The notes under the pieces are model-generated. The model did not search any database, was not told where the DNA came from, and saw nothing but the letters and a program-made list of their open reading frames with translations. A DNA stretch of 64,000 nt from the NCBI GenBank assembly GCA_038363925.1, contig JAQQWL010000011.1, forward strand, positions 6,944,001 through 7,008,000. The letters run 5' to 3'. Both the position numbers and the translations under genes were made by a program. Source of the DNA: Apiospora phragmitis. Lineage: Eukaryota; Ascomycota; Sordariomycetes; Amphisphaeriales; Apiosporaceae. Shown here piece after piece: positions 35,201-48,061 of the stretch; position 1 is the stretch's first letter, and every line of letters starts with the position of its first letter.

Positions 35201-37895
35201 ACGGAAAATCTCGAGAAAAGAGTTATATGACTATTTATATTATTAATAGGCTTCCCTATCCTCTTCGTCCCTAAGAAGAGCAAGGACGGGAAACCTAAGT
35301 AGCGTATATATATCGATTACCGAAAGCTTAACGAAATTATTATTAAAAACCGGTACCCCCTACTTTTAATCGGCGATTTACGGAATAAGCTATTATATAT
35401 TAAAATTTTTATAATACTCGACCTTCTTAACGTGTATAACCTAATTTGAATTAAAAAAAAAGAAAAATAGAAAACCGTGTTTTGAATTAAATACGGTTAT
35501 TTCGAATATTAAGCTATATTATTTAATTTCATTAATATATTAATTAATTTTTAATTTATAATTAATTATATTTTATAAGAATATCTCGATAAGTTTATTG
35601 TAATATACCTCGATAATATCTTTATTTACTCCGAGAATAACGAGTAGTACCGAAAGTATATAAAATTAATACTTTAAAAGCTATAGGACGCTAATTTATT
35701 AATTAATTTAAAAAAAGCGAATTTTATTAATAATCCGTTACTTTTATAAGATATGTAATATTTTTAAGCGAAATTTGAATAAAACCTTCGAAAATCTTAA
35801 TAATTAAAGAGTAGCCTACGCTTATAAGCGCTACGGAAGTTAGATCCTTCTTAAAACTAGTTAATTATTACCGGATTTTCGTCCTCGGATTTAATAAGAT
35901 AATAATACCCTTAACGAACTTGATAAAAAAGGACGAATTATTTTAATAAACGGAGAAAAAAAATAAAGCTTTTTATAATATTAAAGAACGAATTTTTAAC
36001 GAATTAATATTTCGTATAATAAACCTGTTTAAACTTTTTAAAATTAAAACCGACGTATCGAATTATATAATCGAAAGACAGCTTAATTAATAAAATAATA
36101 ACGGGAAAATATACCCGGTTATATTTTTTTCGAAAAAACTTAATAAATTAGAGCTTAATTATTAAATTTATAATAAAGAATTAATAACTATTATTAAAGC
36201 TTATAAAAAATAGAAATATTATTTTAATAAAATAATAAAGCCGGTTAAAGTTTATACCGATTATAAAAACCTTATAATATTTATTATTATAAAAAAATTA
36301 AATAAATAATAAGTACGATAGTTTAAATTCCTATTAAAATTTAACCTTACTATTATCTACCGGAGAAGTAACAAGAACGGTCGCGTTAACATACTAAACC
36401 GACAACCAGACTATTAGGAGAAAGTCCCGTCCGAAACGCGAACCATCCTTATTTATAATTAAAATAGCAACTTTATATCGTTAAAATAATTAAACGTTAT
36501 AAACTATGTTTAATATAACGATAATTAAGTTATTAAGTTTTAACGATTTAATTAAACCTCTAACCTCGCGAACTACTTTAAAAATTACTTCGAAAACCGC
36601 GACGGTCTCGCCTTTTATTAAAATAAGATTTATATCTCTAAATAGTACCGCGAAGACTTTATTTAAAAATTTTACGAACATTTTATATATAAATATTAAA
36701 AAATATTTAAAACTTAAAAAAGGATTACTAAATAATTCGATTATAAAAACCTTAAGCTAATCGTGGCTAAAGTAATCGGTAAATATAACCTTTATAATAA
36801 AATAAAAGCTACCCGACACCGGCCGTATAGAGAGCTATAACCGATCCTATTACTAGATAAAGTATAGAAAACTATTACACTTAATTTCGTTATTAAGCTG
36901 CCCCTATTAGAAAAACCCTTAATTAAAATCGATTATAATAATATTTTAATAATTACGAATAAATTTACGAAATATACCTACTTTTTACCGTATAAAGAAT
37001 TTAGCGATACTAATAATTTAATATATACGTTCCTTCGAATAATCGTTAATTAGTACGAACTGTCCGAAATAATTATTTCTAATAAAAATAAACTATTTAT
37101 TATTAAATTTTAAAAATTATTTATAATATAACTTAGAATTAAATATAAACTATTTACGGCTTACTACTTTTAAATAAATAAATAAATCGAACGAATAAAT
37201 TAAAATTTAAAATAATACCTACGTTATTATATTAATTACGAATAAAATAATTAAATATAATTATTATTTATAACTTAATTCGCTTATAATAGCGTAAATA
37301 ACGAAGCTACGCGTATCTTATTATTTTGAACGAACTATAAATATAACTTAAAAATTATTAAAAAACCTTTAAAAAAAAGCTAGTACTAATCGCGACCATA
37401 TAAGTTAAAAAATTAAAAGAACTTTAAATTATATTATAATAAGACCTTACCTTCTTCTAATAGCGGATAAAAAGATACGCCGACCGGATAAAATTAAAAG
37501 GATTAACCTTTAAAAAAAGAAAAAAAGTTTACTTCTTACGACGAAATATTAAAACTAAGCGACTAAGCGATAAACTAGATTTTAAAAAGATCGGACTATT
37601 TAAAATCGTAAAAGTTATTTTAAAAACTAATTACCGATTATTATTATTTAAAATAATACGGATATACCTTATATTTTATATTTTATTACTCGAGTTAACG
37701 GTTAAAAAAACCTTAATCGATATATAATTAAAAATTAAAATAAATTAATACGAGTACGAAATCGATAGAATTATTAATAAAAAAAAGAAAAAACGGAGCT
37801 TTTGATACCTCGTTTAATAAAAAGACTATTTACTAAAAAATAATACTTAAAAACTTAAAAAACACCTAACGAATACTATTAAGGAGCTACGGACG
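32240..37895 (+). pseudogene. Decayed gag-pol of gypsy copy 1
   Basis: Many stops, mostly at former Gln, Trp or Arg codons, break the frame. A gag with a remnant CCHC knuckle lies near 33,280-33,330. The protease signature near 34,600 reads LLNNG instead of L(I/L)DSG. The reverse transcriptase has NVYNLI and, at 35,606-35,620, YLDNI in place of the catalytic YLDDI, a G-to-A change. RNase H and its connection lie near 36,030-36,400. The integrase core has DYNNILIITNKFTKY from 36,931. A C-terminal chromodomain lies near 37,735-37,895 (EYEIDRI, then KDYLLKNNT). It cannot encode active enzymes as it stands. Confidence 0.85.
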
Positions 37896-37899
37896 TTTA

Positions 37900-38199
37900 A
37901 ATAATAACCTCGGGAATCGGCTTAAAGGAGAAGTCGGTCATATTTTAATTAATAATACCAAAACCCCCTTAAGCCTGAACGGCCATAACGGCCTCAAACT
38001 CCCGATACTCCTACTCCTCTAGCTCGTTTAAAGAGCGTAAGCCACGCTATACTAACTTAACCCCCTAAATATAAACTATCTCCTTTTATTTACAAAAACG
38101 AATAAAACGAGTAATGGCCTCATTAATTTAGCGTTAGAGCTCTAAGAAATAAGCCTCTACGGCGGACTCTTTCCGAGATAGGCGGTTGTGCTTATTCAT
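37900..38199 (-). pseudogene. Antisense reading frame between chromodomain and 3' LTR, gypsy copy 1
   Basis: Read on the minus strand from an ATG at 38,199, the frame starts MNKHNRLSRKESAVEAYFLEL. It continues as a charged, helix-forming sequence with RGLRSLNELEE. The seven or eight stops in it are TAG or TAA at places where relatives and composition suggest CAG or CAA. This is what RIP does to Gln codons on the coding strand. Copies 2 and 3 carry related frames at the same place, so it was probably a real gene of the element. The function is unknown; the predicted coiled coil is inference. Confidence 0.5.
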
Positions 38200-38564
38200 A
38201 TATACGCCGTAAAGAAAATAGTAGGACCCCGGTATTATTATATATATAACTAGTACGAATATATTTTTTATATTTATTAACGCTTTTTATTATTATATAA
38301 AACTACCCTTTTATAAAATAACGATTATAAAGTATAACTTTAAAACTAAATTTAAAAAAGGCTTCGATAAAGTTTATATAATAAACGGTGAAAAAACGAT
38401 TAAGTTTAATTTAAAAATTTTTAATACGACTATTTATAATAAGTATATATTATAATAAAAATAATAAAGAAGGAAAAACTTATTATAAACTATAATAAGT
38501 AAATAATTAAAATATTTATAAAGTTAATATTTTAAGGATAAAGTAATTAAAAAAAGGAGGATAA

Positions 38565-39226
38565 TATTATAACCCGACTTAATTATATAATTAAAAAACC
38601 TTTATTTACCGGTACAAAACTACTATACCCCGAATAAGTTATAATATTATAACTACGGACCGTACCGCCAGCTATACTAATACGAAGCTAGGTTTTCCTT
38701 AATAATAAGCAATCCCACCACCGCGCCCGGCGATAAGGCGAATATGCCTATAAAGTAGCGGCGACCGTCAGCAAGTCACGTGGCATAATAAACGATCAAG
38801 CGAGACTATTAAATAACGTAGAGCGTAATCAAGAGAGACTACTAAATAATACCGAACGTGATCAAGAGAGACTACTAAGTAATATCGAATATAATTAAAA
38901 GAGATTATTAAGTTATAATAAATTAAAAAAGGGATTAAATATATAATAATAAACGTTCCCTTATATATTTTATATAAATACTCTTTATTTTAATAATTAA
39001 TTTAAGTATTAATTTTAACTTATTAATAAAATAAACAGTTTTAACGAAATTATTATAAATAGCTCTAAACTTATATACTTTAATTACCTTCGTTTTTATA
39101 AACTATTACTTATTATATTAATAAAAGCGACTTTTATCGCACGTTCGGATACTTTCTCGTATTACTAATATAAACCCTAGTACGTTTTACTAGGTTTCTT
39201 TTAGAACTTAGATAGCGTTCGTTATA
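38565..39226 (+). repeat. 3' LTR of gypsy copy 1
   Basis: It is preceded directly by the polypurine tract. See the 5' LTR for its match. Confidence 0.88.
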
Positions 39227-39409
39227 TTATTATATATAATATTAATAAAAGCGTTACTTTTATTATACGTTTAAATATATTCTCGTATTATTAATATAAA
39301 CCTTAGTACGTTTTACTAGGTTTCTTTTAAAACTTAAATAACGTTTATTATATTTTAATTACTTTTATTCTTACGAGTTATTATTTAAACCTTTAAATAA
39401 TAGCTTTAT

Positions 39410-42400
39410 AAAAACTATATCTACACCTAGACTAAATAATAATCCTCGCCTTAAGAAGGCTCTCGTTATTATTATAAATACCTTATAGCGAAGCCTTGTT
39501 ATAAAGGTGAATAGCGATAATAATAACGATAGCCCTACCCGGTAAACGCTAGTTAAGCGAATTAAAGAACTCGAATAAAAGAGTATTAATTACTAACACT
39601 ACTACGCCTAGCTTAAAAGAAAGTATAACGAGCTCCGAGTTAAGAACACTTTAAGATAAATACCTTATAATATTGATAAGCTACGCGAGGAAGTACGTCT
39701 CCTTCGTATAACTATTAATAATATTTAAACCCTTATTATATTTAAAAAGAATATAAAGATTAATACGCCGATACTATTTAATAAAATAAGTGGAAACTTT
39801 CGAGGCTTTCTCGTTTAAGTTAAAGCTTATTAACGATTTTATAAAAGAATATTTTAAAACGCTACCTAGCGAGTTATTTACGCTACCTTATTTTTTAAAA
39901 ATAAAGTACTCGCTTAGTTTAAACCTTATTTAAATAAACTCGTAAAAAACGATTAATAAATTAAATTATACCGCACGGAGGTATAACGGATTTTCGAAAG
40001 TTACGACGGCTTTAAATAAGTTTTTAAATTAATTTTTTAAAACCTTAATAAAAAGCGATAAATAAAAAGGGAACTCGAAACCCTTAAGTAAAAAAGATTA
40101 ACCGCTTTTTATACCGCCGAATTCCGACGTATTATAGCTCGACTAAACTATATTAAAGCTATAAAAATTAAAAGAAAATATTAAAAACGAGTTTAGCCGG
40201 CTTAATACTTTTAATAATTTCTTTTCGTATATAGAATTTATTATTAAAATTAATACTCGTATATATAAACGACGTTATAAAAAGTAAGGCGGATAATAAC
40301 GATAAATTAATGGGATTTAAACTAATATAAAACCACCACGTTATTATAATAATATACCGCTTAAAAATATTACGGCTTATAATTATTATAATAAACATAA
40401 TAAAAAATAGTATATTACTTATTATAATTATTAAAAATAAGGATATTACGCCTAAGAATATCGAGCTTTAAAGAAGGACTTCTAAAAGGTCTTAAACGAA
40501 TAATATATTAACGCTACTAAGGTAGAAAACACTCTTATAATAACTATTAAAAGTAGCAGCGCTATTATTAAATACGGCAGCCTATTTTAAATAGCCTGCT
40601 ACGATAATAGGTACACCTCTTACTTAGCGGATAAAGAAGGCACCGGATAGTTCCCTAAAACCCTTAAGGCTAAGAATAACTATAGCTAAAGCATCGCTAT
40701 AATGCGAAATAAATAACCCCTTTTATATAACGAAAATAATAATTTAATAAACGATATTATAAACTAATTAAAGTAATTAATAAACTATAAATATTTAGTC
40801 GGTATATTAATAAACGAGCTAGTAAACGAGATCGCTAAATTTAGAGATTTAAGGACTAATAGATAGCTAGCTATCCTTAGTATTCTTTACCTCGATTCGA
40901 AATACTTATATTAAGTACTTATTACGGCCGGTTTAATTAAAGAATTTATAATAATTACGCTATAAAAAATAATCTTCGAATCTCTCTTATATATAAAGAA
41001 TACTTTATACTTTTATAGATTTCGTACGTTTATAACGCTTATATAAAATACCTCACGGAAAAACTCGAGTATAAATAATTCCCTTAGAGAATTAATAAGC
41101 GATTAATTATATAACTATACCTTAATTATATTATCGAAAAGATTTAAATATTAATCTTTAATAAATAACACGCGTATTTATTAATATAAAAAGACTTACG
41201 GTAGTTACGATAATACTACTTAAAAAAACGAGATTAAAAGGAGTATTTCGAGAATCGATACTTTAAATACGACTAGGAAAAATCGCGAGCTTATAAACGT
41301 TTAAAAGAAAGCGTTTAATACTTTTAAAACGTATAGGTATATATTAAATAAAAAAACCCCTTTATTATATTAAAGAATTTATAAAGCGTTTATAAATTTC
41401 AACGAACTTAATAAACCTTTAAACTATTCGAAAACCTCGAATTTTAAGTACTAGGGACAGCATTTTATATAGGGAGGAGTATAAAAACATCTCCGTTAAC
41501 GTATTAAAACGCGCTTTATAAAAAACGAAAGGAATAATAGTAACGATATAATAATTAATTATAAAAAGTTATTAATTACTTATAAAAAGCAGCGTTCGAG
41601 AAATAAACGCCGCTTATTATAAAAAGATAATAATAAGCGGACTAAAATAAGTCTCTATATTAAATAATAAATAATCGAGCTGTTTATAAATAATCGAGCT
41701 ATTTATAAATATATTATATTAATAATAAGTATAAAAAGAGTTTATATTAAAGCGCTACTCGATAGCGGAGCGTAAAGAAACTATATTTTATTACGAATCG
41801 TTAATTGCTTTAAATTCGAATAAAAAGAGAAAAACGCCCTATATTAATTTAAAACTATTAATAAAGAATTTATAACTTATAACAATAAAGAAGTACGAAA
41901 GAAAATCGCGAACCTTTCGATTAATATCGAAAGACGTTATAAACGAATTACGTATAATATTACAGATGTTATAAGATACGATATAATTTTACGGATATCT
42001 TAATTACGAGTAAATAATTTTAAAATTAATTAAAAAATTAGTTAGTTTTAATAAAATATATTAAAAAGAGGTTTAATTAATAAGTAAAGGTTTAAAAAAT
42101 AACTTTTTAATAAACTTAAAATACTTAAAGTATATATTATTATTAAAAAACTTAAGTTAAACGTTATAATAATTATATTAAAAAAGTACCGGTAATTCGA
42201 AACCTTTTTAAATAAGAAATTAAAAATAAGCTTACCGCTTTATATATAATAAGATTATAAGATACCCTTTAAAAATAAAAAGGAACCCTTATTTATATAA
42301 ATATATAAATTTAATTAAGAGCACGAATAAGCTTTAAAAGAGTATATTATAAAAAACTTTAAAAAAAGAGTTATACGACTATTTATATTACTAGCAGGCT

Positions 42401-45020
42401 TCCTTATCCTCTTCGTCTTAAAAAAGAGTAAAGACGAGAGACTTAAGTAACGTACATATATCGATTATTAAAAGCTTAATAAAATTATAATTAAAAACTA
42501 GTACCTTTTATTCTTAATTAACGACTTACGAAATAAGTTACTATACGTTAAAATCTTTATAACGTTTAATCTCTTTAATATATATAATCTAATCCGAATT
42601 AAAAAGAGAAAAGAATAGAAAACTATATTTCGAACTAAGTACGAATATTTCGAATATTAAGCTATATCGTTTAGTTTAATTAATGTATTAATTAATTTTT
42701 AAACGATAATTAACCACGTTTTATACGAATATCTCGATAAGTTTATTATAATATATCTTAATAATATCTTAATTTATTTTAAAAATAAAGAATAATATAA
42801 AGAGTATATAAAGTTAATACTTTAAAAGCTATAAAATACTAACTTATTAATTAATTTAAAAAAGAGCGAATTTTATTAACGGTCCGTTATATTCGTAAAT
42901 TACGTAGTATTTCCCGGAGAAATTCGGATAAAACCTTTAAAGATTTTAATAATTAAAAAGTAGCCTACGCCTATAAGCGCTATAAAAGTTAAATCCTTTT
43001 TAAAATTACTTAATTATTACTAGATTTTCATCCCCGGATTTAATAAAATAGCGATATTTTTAACGAACTTAATAAAAAAGGAGGAATTATTCTAATAAAT
43101 AGAAAAAAAAGTTAAAGCTTTTTATAATATTAAGGAACGAATTTTTAACGAATTAATACTTCGCGTAATAAACTTTATTAAACCTTTTAAAATTAAGACC
43201 GACGTATTAAACTATGCGATTAAAAGGTAATTAAATTAACGAAGCGATAACGGAAAGTCGCATTTTATTATATATTTTTTTAAAAAAGCTTAATAAATTA
43301 GAACTTAATTATTAAATTTATAAAAAAATAATAATAATTATTATTAAGGCTTATAAAAAATAAAAATATTACTTTAACGAATTAAAAAATTTATAAAAGT
43401 CTATATTAATTATAAAAACCTTATAATTTTTATTATTATTAAAGAGTTAAATAAATAATAAATACGATAGTTTAAATTTTTTTAAGATTTAACCTTATTA
43501 TTATTTATTAAAAAGGTAACAAAAACGGTCGCGCCGACGTATTAAGCCGACGACTACACTATTAAAAAAAGTCCTACTCGAAACGCGAACTATTCTAATT
43601 TAGAATTAAAACGGTAACCTCGTATTATTATAATAATTAAACGTTATAAGCTACGTTTAATATAATAATAACTAAGTTATGAAGTTTTAATAATTTAATT
43701 AAACCCTCGATTTTATTAATTATATAAAAGATTACTTTAAAAACCGAAACGGTCTTACTTTTATTAAGATAAGATTTATATCTTTAAATAATATTACGAA
43801 AACTTTATAAATACTTTATATATAAATTTTAAAAAATATTAAGATTTAAAAACGAATTATTAAGTAATTCGATTATAAAAACCTTAAATTAACCGTGGCT
43901 AAAGTAATTAATTAATATAATCTCTATAATAAAGCTAAAGCTATTAGATATCGGCTATATAAAGAATTATAACCGATTTTATTATTAAATAAAGCGTGGA
44001 AAATAATTATACTTAACTTTATAATTAAGTTACCTCTATTAAAAGAACCTTTAATTAAGGTTAATTATAATAATATTTTAATAATTATAAATAAACTTAT
44101 AAAGTATACTTATTTCTTATTATATAAAGAGTTTAATAATATTAATAACCCAGCTTACATATTCTTTCGAACGATCGTTAATTAATACGGACTACTTGAA
44201 ATAATTATTTCCGATAAAGATAAGCTTTTACCGCTAAATTTTAGAAATCGCTTATAGTATAACTCGGCGTTAAGTATAAACTATTTACGACTTACTACTT
44301 TAAATAAATAAATAAATCGAGCGGATAAATTAAACTTTAAAATAATACTTATATTATTATATTAATTACTAATAAAATAATTAAGTATAGTTATTATTTA
44401 TAACTTAATTCGTTTATAATAACGCGGATAACGAAATTATATATATATTATTATTTTAAACGAATTACGGGTTTAACTTAAAAATCACCCGAAAACCCCT
44501 AAAAGGAGACCTAGCACTAATCGCGACTATATAAGTCGAGAAATTAATAAAACTTTAAACTAATTTATAATACTACCTTAATTTTTTTTAATAATAAATA
44601 AAATGATACGCCGATTAAACTAAGTTAAAGGCATTAATTTTAAAAAAGGGAAAGAAAAGTATATCTTTTATAACGAAATATTAAAACTAAATAATAAATT
44701 AAATTTTAAAAAGATCGAATTATTTAAAATCGTAAAAGTTATTTTAAAAACTAATTATTAATTATTATTACTTAAAATAATACGAATATTCCTTATATTT
44801 TATATTTTATTATTTAAACTAGCGGTTAAAAATACCTTAATTAATATATAACTAGAAGTTAAAACGGATTAATACGAATATAAAATAAAATACAATTATT
44901 AATAAAAAGAAAACTAAATAAAGATTTTAATAACTCGTTTAATAAAAACGTCACTTATTAAAAAATATTTAACGAACGCCGTTAAAAAGTTACGAGTATT
45001 TAAATAATAACCTTAAATAT
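39410..45020 (+). pseudogene. Decayed gag-pol of gypsy copy 2
   Basis: This is collinear with the gag-pol of copy 1 throughout. The RT catalytic motif at 42,754-42,768 reads YLNNI, so both aspartates are lost. The integrase core is near 44,060 and the chromodomain near 44,860-45,020. Stops are even denser than in copy 1. Confidence 0.82.
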
Positions 45021-45029
45021 CGAATCGAA

Positions 45030-45299
45030 AAAAAAATCCGTCGTATTTTAATTAATAACGCTAAAGCCACCTTAAGCTTAAATAATTAAAATAGCTTTAA
45101 ACTTTTAACGCTCCTACTCCTCTAGTTCGTTTAAAGAACGAAAACCCCGCTACACTAACTTTATACCTTAAGTATAAGCCATTTCTTTCTACTTTTTAAA
45201 GCGAATTAAGCGAGCTACGGTTTCGTTAATTTAACGCTATAGCTCGAGAAAATACGTCTCCGCAGCCGACTCCTCGCGGAAAAAGACGATCGTATTTAT
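45030..45299 (-). pseudogene. Antisense reading frame, gypsy copy 2
   Basis: It is homologous to the antisense frame of copy 1: REESAAETYFLEL and RGFRSLNELEE can be read. The start codon position (45,297-45,299) is ATA, one G-to-A step from ATG. Stops again fall at expected Gln codons. Confidence 0.45.
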
Positions 45300-45594
45300 C
45301 CTATACTCAACGAAGGGAAAATAACACAACGCCGGTTTTATTATAAATATAATTAGTACGAATACACTCTTTATATTTATTAGTACCTTTTATTATAATA
45401 TATAACCACCTTTTTAAAAAATAACGATTATAAAGTATAATATCGAAATTAAACTTATTAAAAGCTTTAATTAAATCTATATAATAAATAATAAAAAAGG
45501 AGAACTTATTAAAATTCTCGACGAAAATAATAAAACTTAGTATTTATAACGACTAATTATTTTAAAAATAAAGTAAATAAAAGAGGGAAGATAA

Positions 45595-46135
45595 TATTAT
45601 AACCTAACCTTAATTATGCGGCTAGACCTACCCTCGGCACGGAAATACTATATCTCGAGGCGTTTACGAAAACTAGTATTAAGACTTACCCCACCGGTTA
45701 ATACCGACGAACCTACTTATAATAATAAGCCCTACTATACCGTTATAATACCACGATAATTAATATTATAATAATAATACCACGAGATTATTTAGTTATA
45801 AATAAGTAAGCACGGGTAAAATTATATATATAGTTAAAAGTAAATTACGTAATAATAAAACTAAATATAACTTAATAAGATAATATTAAATAACTTAATT
45901 ATAATTAATAAATAATATTAATTATAATTAATAAAGATTATTAAATAAACGCGATTAATAAAAAAGGGATTAAATATATAACGACGAACATTCTTTATAT
46001 ATTTTATATAAATACTTTTTATTTTAATAATTAATTTAAATATTAATCTTAACTTATTACTAAAATAAATACCTTTAGTAACTCTATTATATAAATATTT
46101 TTATCCGACCCTTTATTATTATATTACGACCCGGC
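45595..46135 (+). repeat. 3' LTR (variant C) of gypsy copy 2, truncated
   Basis: It matches 31,014-31,508 from TATTATAACCTAACC to CCCGGCTAT. The end of the LTR (about 120 bases, seen at 39,232-39,352) is missing. Confidence 0.75.
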
Positions 46136-46635
46136 TATTATATTATAATATATGTAGACTAACTACTACGTTATAAAGCAAAAGCTTCGGAAATAACTCT
46201 TCGGGTTATTTCTGTCCAATTCTACGCTTTAAGTGCTACCCCGCGAGGGACTAACCCGTCGATCGTAATACTATACCCTTTTTCTAAAGGTATACCCTTA
46301 TACCTAGGGCGATAAACCCTTAGTATTATATAATTTATTTAAGCTCGGTATAGAGAAACTCCAAGGCTTTTATACGAGTAACTAGTCCGTATAAGGCCTT
46401 GCCTACTTATTAGCGATCTTGCCTAGGTAGTTAAAGAGAGCTCCTATTTAATAAGTATAAGAATCGAACTAACGTTTCTTATTTAAAAGGGGCGAAAAGT
46501 TATTATATTATAGTATATATAAATTAATTATTACGTTATAAAATAAAAGCTTCGGAAATAACTCTTCGGGTTATTTCTATCTAATTCTACGCCTTAAATG
46601 CTACCCCGCGGGGGACTAACCCGCCGATTATAATA
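46136..46635. mobile_element. 500-bp TRIM-like element (two 135-bp direct terminal repeats, 230-bp core)
   Basis: Direct repeats of equal length lie at 46,136-46,270 and 46,501-46,635. They share AAAGCTTCGGAAATAACTC, a small hairpin around GGTTATTTC and a GC-rich GGGACTAACCCG segment. The 230-base core has no coding capacity. It ends in a purine tract (AAAAGGGGCGAAAAG) against the right repeat and also has one on the other strand beside the left repeat, so orientation is unclear. This is the layout of terminal-repeat retrotransposons in miniature. No target duplication is visible, because the left flank is an LTR and the right flank is a transposon. Confidence 0.55.
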
Positions 46636-48059
46636 TTTATATATTATTATATATATTTTTATTATTATTTAATTTATAACATTTGAAATTAATATCGAAA
46701 AGCTTTTTTAATAAATAAAAACTATATTTTTAAGAAAAATAAAATATTTAATCGTTTATTAAGGGTTAAATAATATTTAAAGGTTATAACTATTAGTTAT
46801 TTTTAAACGCGACGAATTAAATATAAATATTCAAAAACGTATATTTAATTTATTAATTATTTCGTTTAAATAGTAAGATATTAAACTAAATGCGCTAAAT
46901 TTAGATTTAATATTATTTTTTATAAAACTAAAAAACTATTCGCGTTTAAAGCGATAAAAAACTTTTACTTTATAATATAATCTATTAACTCTTTAATAAA
47001 TAACTCGACTTTTTTTAAATAAGCACGCTTTAATAACGAATAAAATATTATATTTAAAAATTAAAATAAGTAAAAAAAGTAAAGAGGTATATTAAGCGTA
47101 ATAATACCGTTATTTTTATAATATTCCTCGAATTCGGCCGAAATATAGCTTTCGTAACCGTTTGAAATTAAAAAATAATAAAAGCTTTTCGTCTACGCGT
47201 TAATATATTTATCGAAATATCGAATCTAGTTTAAGCTCGTTTCGTTTTTAATTTAACCGTTAAAAGTTAGTTTTATTACTTAATCGCCCGGTAGGTTATA
47301 TTCGCGAAATTAATTTATAAAGTAATATTTATTTTAAACGATTAAAAACGGCGAAATATATTAACTTTATAAATTAATATATATAATAACCGTTAATTAT
47401 TATTAACTATTAAGTTAAATTAATTTCGCTTTTTTATAATAGTCGGCGCGTATAATAATAAATATTAACTCGATTATACTTATTATAAAATTAATCTCGT
47501 TATAATTTTATATATTTTTATTTAAAATATTATATTTAGTTTTAATATTTATAATTAATATAAATTAATAAAAAATAATACTTATATCTTTATAAAAAGC
47601 TTTTTAATAATTATATTAACGACTTATTCGAGTTTTAAAATACGGGCTACGGTTAATAAAACGTTTAATATAATACTTATTAAGGCGGTCGCCGCCGTAT
47701 AACTTTAAAAAGAAATTAACTATCTTTTATAATATTAATATTAAAAAATATTCTTCGAGTATTTAAATTAATTATATAATTACGAAGTACTTTTTATTAT
47801 TATTAAATTTAGTTTATATTATAAATATCGACTTTCGCGTTAAGGTTTAATACCGCGAAGTCGGTCGCCTAGAGTAGTTCGGGGGACGTCGTACACTTTC
47901 GTAGCAGCTTTTTAATTAATTTAATTCGGATCTTCTCACGTCGCTTAGATTATTAAAACGATATTATAATTATAAAAATATTACGTATTAAAGTTTAATT
48001 ATATAAATCGAAAAAAGTGGCCGACTTAATAATATAATCGACTTTATAATAAACCACGT
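46636..48059 (-). mobile_element. Pogo/Fot1-like DNA transposon, family 2, copy 1 (left-truncated)
   Basis: It aligns with 52,960-54,404 along its whole length. The right TIR ends AAACCACGT at 48,059 and is followed by TA. On the minus strand the DNA-binding helix-turn-helix of the transposase reads KVYDVPRTTLGDR (47,899-47,861). The left TIR and about 400 bases are missing where the TRIM-like element adjoins. Confidence 0.8.
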
Positions 48060-48061
48060 TA

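Larger units (their letters stand above)
31509..39226 (+). mobile_element. Ty3/gypsy chromodomain retroelement copy 1 (structurally complete, coding destroyed)
   Basis: This is a 7.7-kb element with LTRs at 31,509-32,173 (665 bases) and 38,565-39,226 (662 bases). Both begin TATTATAACCCG and end GTTCGTTATA, consistent with TG...CA ends after RIP. Target duplications CTATT (31,504-31,508) and TTATT (39,227-39,231) flank it. A polypurine tract lies at about 38,549-38,560. The order gag, protease, RT, RNase H, integrase, chromodomain places it in the chromovirus branch of Ty3/gypsy. It inserted into the 5' LTR of copy 2. Confidence 0.9.
31014..46135 (+). mobile_element. Ty3/gypsy chromodomain retroelement copy 2, split by copy 1
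   Basis: The 5' LTR (variant C) is in two pieces, 31,014-31,508 and 39,232-39,352, separated by complete gypsy copy 1. The internal region is 39,353-45,594. A polypurine tract (AAAGAGGGAAG) lies at about 45,579-45,590, just before the 3' LTR at 45,595-46,135. That LTR matches 31,014-31,508 and lacks the last 120 bases, being cut off by the TRIM-like element. This implies copy 2 is older than copy 1. Confidence 0.8.

Noticed and set aside
36490..36760. Open frames of 63-84 codons on both strands inside the RIP block
   Set aside because: They lie within decayed gypsy pol and are out of its frame; AT-rich Ile/Lys/Asn-rich translations are chance.
40168..40398. 76-codon minus-strand frame in the AT-rich block
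   Set aside because: It overlaps the decayed gag of gypsy copy 2 on the other strand, and the translation is low-complexity.
46455..46480. tRNA B-box-like AGTTCGATTCTT on the minus strand
   Set aside because: No A box at proper spacing and no cloverleaf can be drawn; it is part of the TRIM-like core.
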